Below, one piece after another: positions 46,852-56,999 of a stretch of DNA of 64,000 bases. How positions within the stretch are numbered: position 1 is the first letter of the stretch; the number at the start of each line of letters is the position of its first letter. The stretch is from Eustoma russellianum. Taxonomy: Eukaryota > Streptophyta > Magnoliopsida > Gentianales > Gentianaceae. The DNA is taken from positions 23,952,273-24,016,272 of the forward strand of contig AP025048.1 in NCBI GenBank assembly GCA_036186865.1, read 5' to 3'. A program made the position numbers and the translations under genes. The notes beneath the pieces are model-generated. The model had not been told where the DNA came from and searched no databases. It was given only the letters and a program-made list of their open reading frames with translations.

Positions 46852-47054
46852 ACATCGATCGATCGAAGTCCGCAGAAACCTTTTGTCTCACATCAGTCGA
46901 TCCCTCTGCCTACATCGATCGATCGAAGTGATTTCATACCCTCACATCAATCGATCGAATTCCATCAGAATACTTTTTGCCTCATATCAGTCTCTCAATC
47001 CTCCTACATTGATCGATCAATGTACATCAGTCGATGACATCGATCGATCGATGT
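46852..47054. repeat. Group of 18-bp palindromes in the gypsy LTR
   Basis: ACATCGATCGATCGATGT (47037-47054) and ACATTGATCGATCAATGT (47006-47023) are perfect palindromes. Near-copies are at 46852-46869, 46912-46929 and 46944-46961. Confidence 0.9.
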
Positions 47055-47860
47055 CTACGATCCCAGAAAACTCCTTTGCGATTTCTGCAGAAACTGCAGA
47101 GCCAATCTTTCAACCGTTCCCAAACTCCATCCTATTCATTCCAGACCTAATCCCTGCTATCATCTCATACTTAAACTACAACTTGAACACTACACACATA
47201 CATAGCAAAGATTCAAGCCTAGAACTCAAGAATTTCACCCCATCATTCCAAAGATCCCACCTTTCACCCTCAAATCATAACCATCAACAAAGTTGTAGCA
47301 AAAGGGGTTCAAGGGATTAGGGTTTGTAGGGATTATACAATTATCGACAACAAGTCAGATTCACAGCAAACGATGGCCACAACTTCAAATCCAAAACACA
47401 GAAATTGCACAGAAGTCACATATAGATAAGCAAGGGTATAATACTGCATGGTGATCCAATCTTGATACAAAAGTAGGGCCTTTTTCTTCACAAATCGTAG
47501 GAACTTATAAGAAGATTACTTGTCTTTGATTACTGATAACTGGATTGCAAAACAAGCGGAGGTTGGATCGATTCTTGAAGGCTATCTCCTTCACTGCTAG
47601 GGTTGTAGAAGTCGACTGACTGGAGAAGAGGAGGAGAAGTCGACACTTTTTCTGAGAATGGGGGAAAACTGACTTTCTGTCAGTTTTTGTATGGAAAAAG
47701 GGTAAAACTGGAATTCCTAAATTGTATTTTACCTAAATCATTTTTCTTTAATTCTTAAATTCTAATATTTAAACCAAATTATTTGCTAATTAATTGATTA
47801 TTAATTTCTTAAAATTCTTTCTCTCATTTAATTACGTTCTGGAGGGTGCGGGGCATAACA

Positions 47861-49760
47861 TTTTCACTCAAGGAATCTCTTGAGTATATTCTTATCATTA
47901 TTTTGGAGTTGAATTATTATTATCTTGAAGATTATTTGGTGGTTCTTTATCTCATTTCTCTCACATGATGATATTATTGACTATAGCGGGATATGTTACG
48001 AATTGTGATGTCACATTCTATTTCTTTTTTGAAGACCCTCTTATATATGTTATGGGAGCATATTTATCATCATTATACAAAGATATCAAAGGTGTTAAAG
48101 GTGTGTAAGTGGTCACTACGTACAAGAAGAAATAGATGGAATTTTGGTGTTATATATTGGCATAATCTTGTCAATTATTATTTGTTGATTTCTTCTTCAA
48201 AAATCTGAGTTTGTACATATATATATTGGTCCAAAAACATGATTTATCAGGAGGATATGATGTGGCATTCATTTGATAGCTTGGTGACAAGTGGACCAAC
48301 CAAAAACAAGCTAGTTGGCAAAAGTTGCCAACTTGGAAATGCAATTTGAAAACAACGACTATATGGTAGTTGGTTGGGGCTGTTTTCATCCGAATTTTGA
48401 AGCTCTCGCATGCCCTATTATTTTGCCAAGGAGTTGAGGCAATCGTGGAGGAGTTATGCCATCTTATCCTTGCATATTATCTTCATAATTTTCAAGAAAA
48501 ATCCAAGGTGTAGAATCGGTCAAGCTGAAATTTAAGGTGGACCAATTATGTTGTCTTATTTTGCCAAGTGTTCAAGGCCAACCAATGATGAGAAGACACT
48601 TGGACTTGATGATGAAGATGGTGACATATGTGCATTCTTATCTCTAAGGCTCAACTCACACTATAAATAGGAGGCAATGGTGAAGAAGATGAAACACACT
48701 TGAAGCTCACTTGAAAGCATTTATTGAATTGTCTAGCTATCATCTTCTTGTTGTTGTTCTTGTTTCATTCTTGGTAGCAAAGGTATTCTTGTTGTATTTG
48801 TTGAGCTACAAGCCTCTTGAGCTTCATTTGTAAGATTGATTAGCCAATTCTATAAGGCTACATCAATAGGTGGTAGAGGTATCGCAACTAAGTGTTGCAT
48901 AAAAGGTGTTCATCCAAGTCTTGAATAGGGTTGGTGTATAACCCAAGGATCAAGCTTTGTTCTTGTTGTAAGGTGATTCATTTCATAATGAAATCCAAGG
49001 AAAGATGTTCCTTGGGACTGGAGTAGGTCACATGGACCGAACCAGGATAAATCCATGGTGTTCTTGTCTTGTTTCTTCATTTCTGTTTTCTGCCCGTTTT
49101 TACTGCAGTTTTCACATAATTTCTCACGATTTGAAAAAATAGCAAAACACTTTCAAAATTCGTGATTTTTGGTAGAGTTATACTTCAGACTGTTATATTT
49201 CATTTGCAACAAGAATCACTTGATTTGAGAAAGGGAAAGATAGTCTTTCAGTCTTTGTAAAATAACTGCTCCAATCTAGCTGCAATCTGACCAGTTTTGA
49301 GAAAACTTAAATTCTGTATTTATCAAGAATTATTTAAGGTCAGGGCCTTTTGGAAACATCATCTGCACATCCTAAGGAGTGTTTTGATATAAAAATCAAT
49401 CTTTTTGGTTGAGTATTCAAAGAGAAACACGTTTTTCAAAATCAGCAACATTCTATCCAGTTCTGTCCAGATTGACCATCTGAATCTTTTTATTTGTTTG
49501 AAGGGTCAAACGATCTTATTTTTGTCTAATTTTTGGACAGAGGCTTGTTAACACATTGAAGTTATATTCTGAAAAGTTTCATAATTTTTGGAGTTGTGTA
49601 TAATTATTTTTGAATTTTTCAAAAATGGGTTCTGAATCTGAGATGGTCTCAGATTCTGTTTTCAAAGGGGATTTTTACAAAGAGTTGTAGTGTAATTTCT
49701 GCTAACCACTATTCACCCCCCTGTAGTGGTGTTTATTGCAGGTGCACGGTCTAACAAAAC
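47861..49760 (+). mobile_element. LTR-like remnant, possibly a SIRE-type copia LTR
   Basis: No coding content. A promoter-like CTATAAATAGGAGG lies at about 48662. A long transcribed-looking region follows, ending TATTCACCCCCCTGTAGTGG (near 49710), wording typical of the R/U5 part of SIRE-type LTRs. AGTTGGCAA-AAG-TTGCCAACT at 48313-48333 is a perfect hairpin. Neither end nor a primer site was found, so it may be a solo or broken LTR. Confidence 0.4.
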
Positions 49761-50088
49761 CATCACAAGCTTTTCATGGATTTCAAATATGAAGATTACA
49801 ACGATTGCACATCAATTGATGGCCACTTAAAAACAGTAAACAGAACATCACAACCCACAACATTTGAGTCAGCATACATGAAGAAATTCCTGCTACAACT
49901 GTCTTATGCTGAGTACACACAAGTACTATGCTTCAACTCCACTGATTTCAACAAAGTAGCTTCTTCAACCTCATTCAGTTGTACAAAATTGCAAGAAACG
50001 CCAAGCAACACTGATACCCCAAGCACCAATCACCAACATCTTTAACGACCCAACCTTCTCCTGCTCTCCATCCTTGCAAACTGGTTTC
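49761..50088. other. Non-coding DNA, nothing recognised
   Basis: An 89-codon open frame (49776-50045) has ATG and a stop but no motif that I recognise. I do not consider it a supported gene. Confidence 0.5.
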
Positions 50089-51041
50089 TGTTGGATTTAA
50101 TTTAATAAAACCCCTGAATAGAACCGTTTAATCAAATCAATGGACAAAGTAACCAAATGCAGAAAATATACCTTGCTCCATTGCTGTGTTAATCTGAACA
50201 CATGCGCTGCAAGTGCTCCGACTGATGATGAATCTGACGTGATTCAAGGATTCACGACCTCCCACCAATTGGTGATACACCCCTTGAACGGAATCAACAA
50301 TTCACTGCTAGTCAGTGTGGACTTTATAGAACAAGGTTGGCACGCCCTCCCACTTTTCCTCTCTATGGCCGATTTCTTGATGCTGTTATGAGGGGGTGAA
50401 GGCCTCCTCCTTTATGTAGAGGGAAAATAGAGGAATCTTGATTGGCATATTACTTTATAGATAGAGATTCCTTTATCCCGGATACCTGGAATATACTTGA
50501 TACTATAATCAAGTTATCTTTATCCATTATCAAATATTATCCAATAGGAATCCTGATGGGCATATTCCTTTATGGATAGAGATTCATTTATCCCAGATAC
50601 CTGGAATATACTTGATGCTAACATCAAGTTTATCTTTATCCATTATCAAATGTTATCTAATATTTAATAATAAATATTACTATTAAATATTATTTAATAT
50701 TTAATTATTGTACCAACAATTATCTACTAGTCACACGTGGGTTGTCACCCCTCGGGGACCAGATGTCGTACACTTTATGGTCGTAACACTTTGAGCCCGT
50801 CCATCGCGGCCTTTGACCATATGACTGTCTACATATTCGGGGTTTCCATTTTAGACCACACTATACATCCACGAACATACCGATGATCACTTAACGTGTG
50901 GATGTTTTACGCAATAATTAATATTATTACGTGACATATGTGACATATAATATTATCATACATAACGTCCACCTTATGATTAATTCGTACAAACTTTATC
51001 AACGTGCTGCGCATTACACGTATCTCGAATTAATCCCAACA
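50089..51041. repeat. LTR-like block, 953 bp, TGTTGG to CCAACA
   Basis: The ends are inverted: TGTTGGAT at the left and ATCCCAACA at the right. The minus strand outside the right end reads GAATGGAGG, which resembles a polypurine tract, so this could be the 3' LTR of a minus-strand element whose inner part is lost. Immediate flanks (GTTTC and ACCTC) do not form a target duplication. Confidence 0.45.
50432..50661 (+). repeat. 115-bp imperfect tandem duplication
   Basis: Two copies start GGAATCYTGATKGGCATAT at 50432 and 50547. Both contain ACCTGGAATATACTTGAT. They differ at roughly one base in ten. Confidence 0.88.
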
Positions 51042-52098
51042 ACCTCCATTCACACTCTCCCTGCTGCATTGCATCAATACTTACTCCACAATTGTAATAT
51101 AACAGGGGTATTTTTGGAACGAAATTTAACTTCAGGCCATCTGAGCTCAATTGTCCACGGATTACACTTCACGATGAATTATTGAGGTTGAAATTTGCTT
51201 ACCTAATTTTGTCTAATCCGTACTTGAACGAGCAGCGACTTATGAAAAAAAAAATTGTTTTTTAACTGAAATGTCGATGTGACAGTCTCTAATTGACGGT
51301 CAACTACATCGACCAAGGAATGACGGTCAATAGATCCGGCTATAATAATTGCGCGTGTTTATAAATTAGCATTTTTAAGTGTGTTTATATTTTAGTGCAC
51401 AACCACATAAAATCAAAAGATCATCCTTTAAACATGATGAGAAAGATCATTATGTTAAATGATATACGATCAAAAGATAATTTTCCCTTTACAATTCGAC
51501 ATTTGGCTATTAAGACTTCTAAAGTGCATCTAATTGGATGTACATAAAAATCTTTAATATAGCGTTCTGCTGGACTTTCGTCATCTAGGGTTTAACATTT
51601 AAGTTGTTTCGCCTGGCAGCAAAACGTATTGGTTTTTATAAATATTGTCATCGTCTCGATAAATGTCATTTTTTGCGTATTATCAAAAAGCAATATAAGA
51701 AAAAAATCAGTTAAATATTTTGTTAGAGGATAATATGATCAAAAAGTCTAACATTGATCAGCATTCCAAACATTTACTCCTTGTGTCCATTAGACATTAG
51801 TAATTTAACGCTATATATAAATGCTGGTTGTCTAAAATTACAATGATGCGTCTTCATTCAAACCTCGTGTACTTGCTTTTCTTTCTGAAGGTTATACATT
51901 CTTGCTAGTGTCTCCCGTACTAGTTTGACTTAAGAATAATTAAATAAAGTCAAATTATTTTAAACATTATTTTATCTTTAGTTGGTTAATTGAGATAACT
52001 AGAGAAAGCATATAAATGTTAAATGAAATGGTAGTATAAAACTTAGACTACTAATGTATTGTTATTTTTTAAAATCGGATAATATTTTTAGGACAAAC
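51042..52098. other. AT-rich intergenic DNA
   Basis: I see no gene or element. Small local direct repeats (TGACGGTCAA near 51294 and 51323) are the only structure. Confidence 0.6.
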
Positions 52099-52116
52099 TA
52101 AAATAAAAACTATGAC

Positions 52117-52314
52117 ATCATCATCATCCGGACCCAGTATATGTCAACGACATCAAAAGCTATCGTTAGGGTCTGGGGAGGGTAAGTGGTAGGCAGACAA
52201 TGCCTCTATCCCAAGGGATAGAGAGTCTTCTTCTAGTGAGATCATCGGCTCTATATGTACCTGCATAAATGACATGATAATAGAGATATGATGTGCTAGT
52301 GTCTTAGTGAGGAA
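52117..52314 (-). mobile_element. Short RTE LINE 3' end with perfect 18-bp target duplication
   Basis: On the minus strand this 198-bp piece is the RTE 3' end and finishes with a (GAT)n tail. It matches 35933-36115. It is flanked by TAAAATAAAAACTATGAC at 52099-52116 and 52315-52332, an exact duplication. It is thus a severely 5'-truncated, target-primed insertion. Confidence 0.92.
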
Positions 52315-52332
52315 TAAAATAAAAACTATGAC

Positions 52333-52597
52333 AATATTTTTGATATGAAGATAGTAGCATATTACTAAATTATCCTCAGAAAGAATCAATAAAAACACAA
52401 TTTACTCAAAATAAACAAGTAATGTATCAAAAATAAAAATGGAAAACGATGTAAATGATCATATATGAAACTAGACTGTGGGAGTAACAAACTACGCATA
52501 GCAATAACCTAAGAGACGGAATCAATTATGGCAGAATTAATTTTTGTGTTCGTGTCATTATTAAACACATAAAAAATTGACGTCGTGAAAAGCATGT
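52333..52597. other. Non-coding DNA upstream of the tRNA gene
   Basis: AT-rich, no feature recognised apart from the tRNA upstream region. CAA triplets that often mark plant tRNA starts are not conspicuous. Confidence 0.55.
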
Positions 52598-52669
52598 GGT
52601 CCCATGGTCTAGTGGTCAGGACATTGGACTCTGAATCCAGTAACCCGAGTTCAAATCTCGGTGGGACCT
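52598..52669 (+). tRNA. tRNA-Gln (anticodon CUG)
   Basis: The 72-base sequence folds fully. The acceptor stem GGTCCCA pairs with TGGGACC (7 of 7). The D arm carries the A box TGGTCTAGTGG. The anticodon stem TTGGA/TCCAG encloses CTCTGAA, giving anticodon CTG. The T arm CCGAG/CTCGG encloses TTCAAAT, with the B box. It is intronless, with T as discriminator base and CCA not encoded, as in nuclear genes. It reads CAG codons. A run of T follows directly as the polymerase III terminator. Confidence 0.95.
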
Positions 52670-53229
52670 TTTTATTCGCTCTATTTTTCCGAAATCTCTT
52701 CCCATAAATCTGTGCTTACCTCTTATTATTATTATTATTCATGGAGTGTTAATCCTTTTTTATGCATATATTACGACAATAAAAATTCAAACAAAAAAAA
52801 GAAATCTTATGTTTTTATCCTCAGTATGGCAATTTTAATTGGGAAAATATGGGAATTTCCAAAACAAAGAATCCATGTTTTGGATTCTTTGTTTGCCTGT
52901 AACTTACCTTCCCCAGACCCTAGCGATAGCTTTTGCTGTCGTTGGTGGGACCTTTTTATTCGCTCTATTTTTCCGAAATCTCTTCCCATAAATCTGTGCT
53001 TACCTCTTATTATTATTATTATTCATGGAGTGTTAATCCTTTTTTATGCATATATTACGACAATAAAAATTCAAACAAAAAAAAGAAATCTTATGTTTTT
53101 ATCCTCAGTATGGCAATTTTAATTGGGAAAATATGGGAATTTCCAAAACAAAGAATCCATGTTTTGGATTCTTTGTTTGCCTGTAACTTACCTTCCCCAG
53201 ACCCTAGCGATAGCTTTTGCTGTCGTTGG
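52662..53229 (+). repeat. Perfect 284-bp tandem duplication
   Basis: 52662-52945 and 52946-53229 are identical as read. The unit runs from the last bases of the tRNA gene, over its terminator, an AT-rich stretch and an (ATT)n tract, to within the RTE tail (GCTGTCGTTGG). The second copy therefore has only the 3' end of the acceptor stem. A 153-codon frame that crosses the junction has no relation to known proteins. Each copy has the hairpin CAAAGAATCCA-TGTTT-TGGATTCTTTG. Confidence 0.96.
52669..52673 (+). terminator. Polymerase III T-run terminator of tRNA-Gln
   Basis: TTTTT follows the acceptor stem. The same T run is present in the second copy of the tandem duplication (52953-52957). Confidence 0.85.
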
Positions 53230-53257
53230 GATATACTGGGTACGGATGATGATGATT
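53189..53257 (+). mobile_element. RTE LINE 3' end fragment
   Basis: ACTTACCTTCCCCAGACC to GGGATATACTGGGTACGG followed by (GAT)4 is the RTE 3' end in plus orientation. The first 40 bases of this piece also occur in the upstream copy of the tandem duplication (52905-52945). It is inverted with respect to 52117-52314. Confidence 0.8.
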
Positions 53258-53668
53258 AGCTTCGTCCCATTCTCCAATTCAAATCCAAAAGCCAAACAAA
53301 ATTTCAGGTCTAACTTACCATGTCACTTCAGCTACTTATAGGTAGGTGAAAGAGGCATGCCTATTAGACTCGGAGCAAGATGATGCAGGTGAAGGAGGCA
53401 TGCCTACTTGACTGAGAGCAAGGTGACGCCACGACTATAAACATGTCTAAAGAAAACCAACACCAGCAATTTAACTGCATATACTTGTTAAGAAAAACCA
53501 ACCTCACTATCCTTAAGTACAACCACAGGAGCTATTTTGCATTAGACCATATCCACCTTGAGCATTAGCTATCACAACATCCTTCACAATAATGTCATAT
53601 ATCTATTCATCATAGCAGTTGCACATAAAGTACTAGATGTCTAGAAGCACATTTCATGTAGAAATAAA
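53258..53668. other. Non-coding DNA, nothing recognised
   Basis: A short direct repeat (GAGGCATGCCTA near 53350 and 53395) is the only structure seen. Confidence 0.55.
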
Positions 53669-53972
53669 TGTAGTAACCTGTATAAATACATAGAAGAATA
53701 TACTATATATCCAAATGTATATATACTGTATACATAGCTTATACACACACATACATAGTAGAGATACATTTGTATACATCCTACACACTTAGATAAGTCA
53801 CTAGTTTAGTGACTAAAGCAGTCTAGCCGTTAGAAGGAAAACAGAGCCATTGACTTTCTAGCCATTGGTACTCTTGAGCCACTTGTGTCCTTTGCTATAT
53901 GCCTATATAAAGGGCATTGTCTTGTATATTTTAAGACTTAATTTGATGAATAAAATTCTTCAATTCTCTATA
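53669..53972 (+). repeat. Copia-5 5' LTR
   Basis: Starts TGTAGTAACCTGTATAAATA and ends TTCTCTATA. It matches 58782-59086 with many differences but keeps GAGCCACTTGTG, TGCCTATATAAA (TATA box) and GATGAATAAAATTCTTCAAT (poly-A signal). Confidence 0.9.
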
Positions 53973-53984
53973 TGATATCAAAAC
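53973..53984 (+). other. Copia-5 primer binding site, mutated
   Basis: TGATATCAAAAC lies directly after the LTR; TGGTATCAGAGC would be expected. Confidence 0.7.
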
Positions 53985-54087
53985 AAAACTGATTTTGTTA
54001 CTATTTAAATTCAAACATGTATACACCTTTATTTTCTTCTACTGCATGTAAGCACATTTAAACCATTTTCACTCCTGATCAAGGATT

Positions 54088-54960
54088 ATGAGCAGGGTCT
54101 CATTGTACTCAGTATTTGATGATTCTTCCATAGTCATCACAAGTCACAATCACAATGTAGATAACTATCTCTCTTGGTCCAGAGGGGTGGAGATGTTTGT
54201 GACAGGTAAGAGAAAAGATGAATATTTATTTGGAACGCTAATTGTTCCACCCGAAACTGTTCCAAATTTAGAGTGTAGAAGTCTGAAAATATTATGATAA
54301 TGTCATGGTTTATATGGTTCATGCTTCTTAGCATCAGTGATAACTTTACGATGTATGAGACTACATCTGAAATATGGGCTGGAGTCAAAGAAACTTAATC
54401 CAAACGAGACAATACCTCTAAAATATATGAGATTAAAGCTTAGCTTCATGAAATCAAACAATGAAATCTAATTGTAAATAGATAATATACACTTGACAAA
54501 AGCATGGCAACAAATTGATGTATTTGAAGTACATTAATGTTCATGTCTTCATGCTCTCAACTGTATAAAACAATTAATGACAAAAGAGAGTATTTAGATT
54601 TATACTGGATTACATCCAGATTTTGATAGTGTTACGAGCAGAATCCTCAGCAGTAAATTACTGTCTAGCTTAAGACACCATTTCTTGAGATAAAACATGA
54701 AGAAAGCAGGATGAAAGTCATGATGGGTGTTTCACCTAGTCTGATTACATGATCTTCTGCCTTAATGAAAAGAATTCTAATGTCTCTTCTTTGGTAGCAA
54801 AAAGACAACCTTCAAATAATGAAGGAAGAAGACTTTTTTGTAGGTATTGCAAGGAAAATGTGCACCTCATAGAAGACGGCTGGAAACTCCAAGGCAAGCA
54901 AATAGAAGAAAAGCCCCCTAGAATATCAATAACTCTTGGAGGTCTTCTTCAAAGCTAATG
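54088..54960 (+). pseudogene. Copia-5 gag remnant
   Basis: The N-terminal part is 54088-54297 (YLSWSRGVEMFVTGKRKDEYL), typical of copia gag. Later pieces are short. A zinc knuckle near 54835-54900 reads CRYCKENVHLIEDGWKLQGK, where Gly replaces the last Cys. Confidence 0.8.
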
Positions 54961-55599
54961 TTCAGCAGAAATGGATAGCTAATATAGCTCAACGTTCAGC
55001 TCAACAAAATGACAATTCAAATCTTCCCACAAGAAACTGAATTGAAGTCTTGCTTCAGTTGCTGAATCAACAAACTGCCAGTTAGAATCCATCTATACAA
55101 GCCCTTGTGGCAATTAAAGGGCAGTTCCACATAGGTAAACCTTCTGCTCTTGGACAACACAACTCTTGGAGTGTTAGCTCAAAAGCTTCAGATCATATGA
55201 TCAGTCACCTATCTTAGCATTTCATGCTCCTAAGTTAGTTAAAACTGCAAAAAGATCTTCATTATAAGTTACTGGAGTAGAAAATGTTAAGATAAATAAC
55301 AACCTCACATTATAAAATGCGTTACATGTCCCTAGTCTAAATTTTAACTTAGTATATGTTGGAAACATTACAAAAGACGATGATTGTATAGCTTGGTTTT
55401 CATCATCTAAATTTTGCTTTCAGAAAATAAAACGAACAGGATAATTGGCAATGATAAAAAGATAAATGATCTTTAACTACTTGAGGCAAAAAAGTTCAGC
55501 TTTTGTATACTACGATAAATAAATTGCTGAACAAATGCCAAACACAGAAGACACCGATAGAACTAGTAGTGATTCTTCTGATAGTTTTGTATAGATGAT

Positions 55600-55920
55600 A
55601 TACTACGGCATAGAAGATTAGAACATCTAAACTTTATGTACTTGAAACCTGTGCCAGAATTATTTGATAAACTTAAATACAAGAGTATTATTTTGAGACT
55701 TGTTAGTTGGTTAAGCACACAAAGGCAGATTTATCTTGCAAAGTATATAAATTCATTGTATCATTTAACCTTATTCATTCTGATATTTGGGGTCCATCTA
55801 AGACCACAAATATCAGTACAACAAGATGGTTTGTATCTTTTGTTCATAAGCATACTAGAGTCACATGGATTTATCAACCTAAAAACAAATCTGAAATATG
55901 ACAGGCTGTAAGGAACTATT
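55600..55920 (+). pseudogene. Copia-5 integrase remnant
   Basis: Two frames together show the copia integrase start: LIHSDIWGPSKT and FVSFVHKHTRVTWIYQPKNKSE. The catalytic DDE residues after the first Asp are not readable. Confidence 0.7.
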
Positions 55921-55959
55921 TTAATTTGATAAAAATTCAATTTGATTGTAACATAACTG

Positions 55960-56540
55960 ATGCGCTTAGGGCAGGCTGCCTATGGTGTTTTTCCAGCCGC
56001 TTATTTTGTATTTTTTATTATTTTTTAGGTTATTTTATAAGTTAAATTAAATAAGGTATCTATAAAGAAAATTAAATAGGATACTCATTTTTCTCGTTGC
56101 TAGCTTTATGAATTTTGAAGCTTATAAATGTTTTCCTGTACACTATTTTGATCAACCTCTTTCATCAATAAAATTTAAGAAATTTGAGTCGTTTGCTTAC
56201 ATGATTTTTCGGAGTTTGTCAATTCAAGATTTATCTTTTTAATTCAATCAATTTTATGAACAGGAGTTGTGATTTGAATTCGCCCATGAGGTTGTTTAAT
56301 AAGCTTTCCAAAGGCTACCAAGGTTCTTGGCAAGAAGATTGTTGATGAAACGAGGGTTCCTCACCTTGGATAAACATCGGGTCTAATAAGATTTGTTACA
56401 AAACTGCGTTCACACAGAGGGTCTAATAAGGTTCTTCGATATTATCTTCGTTATTCATATTCTCCGTATTCTTTATTTTCTTCAGATGGTGTAATCCCTA
56501 CAGATGAATTCGCTAGTAACACAAATAAGGAGCCTTAAAG
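55960..56540. mobile_element. Foreign insert in Copia-5, LTR-like
   Basis: Sequence from about 55960 to 56540 is not copia coding. It has LTR-like features (poly-A signal AATAAAATTTAAG near 56170, a TTTATTTTCTTCAGATGG stretch near 56473). Neither TG/CA ends nor a target duplication could be fixed. Confidence 0.3.
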
Positions 56541-56855
56541 CATGCCACCTATTACCCAAGTATACACAAGAAGAAATACATAGACGGTTGGTGAAGGAGA
56601 ATTCAGACAGAAGAGAATCTTACAATCTATGTCAATCTTGAAATAGATGACATACCATAGCAGTAGGAAAAAGGACATTAAACACCATATATACAACTTT
56701 TTGTCATACAATAGATACATTAAATACCATATATACAACTTTCTGTCATGCAATGGATACAGTAAATACCATATATACAAGTTTCTGTCATACAATAGAT
56801 TGAATCCAGATCTTAAGGCATTCACGTGGTCACTAGATATTAAGATTATGCCCAA

Positions 56856-56857
<2 letters not shown>

Positions 56858-56936
<79 letters not shown>

Positions 56937-56947
56937 CACACACACAC
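56858..56947. repeat. AT then CA microsatellite
   Basis: (TA)n from 56858 to 56926, then (CA)n from 56929 to 56947, inside Copia-5. Confidence 0.95.
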
Positions 56948-56999
56948 GAGGCAATAAGTATCCCTAAATAGAAGAATGCAGTTTACGAGAAAATGAGCT

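Larger units (their letters stand above)
42104..47860 (-). mobile_element. Ty3/gypsy element, 3' truncated, with one long LTR
   Basis: On the minus strand the order is 5' LTR (47860-45547), primer binding site, gag, aspartic protease, RT, RNase H. Integrase and the 3' LTR are absent: recognisable protein ends at about 42113. The Copia-4 insertion site is at 42072-42076, but no gypsy sequence is seen on its far side. So the element was already cut before Copia-4 arrived, or its remainder was lost. RNase H directly after RT with no integrase before RT is the gypsy order. Confidence 0.9.
45547..47860 (-). repeat. Gypsy 5' LTR, 2.3 kb
   Basis: Read on the minus strand it starts TGTTATGCCCCGCACC and ends GGGGCGCTACA. 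These are the ends typical of long plant gypsy LTRs, and the primer site sits two bases beyond. It contains a 30-bp tandem repeat (46235-46448) and a group of GATC-type palindromes (46852-47054). No second LTR is in the window, so age cannot be estimated. Confidence 0.85.

Noticed and set aside
46883..47320. 145-codon open frame
   Set aside because: It lies in the gypsy LTR on the strand opposite to the element and translates the GATC palindromes.
47993..48208. Short frames in 47.9-48.4 kb
   Set aside because: AT-rich, no motif, inside an LTR-like remnant.
49776..50045. 89-codon frame as a small host gene
   Set aside because: No known motif, no splice or promoter context, and LTR-like DNA on both sides.
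52661..53122. 153-codon open frame across the tandem duplication
   Set aside because: It starts in the tRNA 3' end and is a frame through identical non-coding repeats; the repeated peptide comes only from the DNA duplication.
56535..56967. Open frames on both strands at 56.5-57.0 kb
   Set aside because: Both run through the TA/CA microsatellite inside Copia-5 and have no motif.
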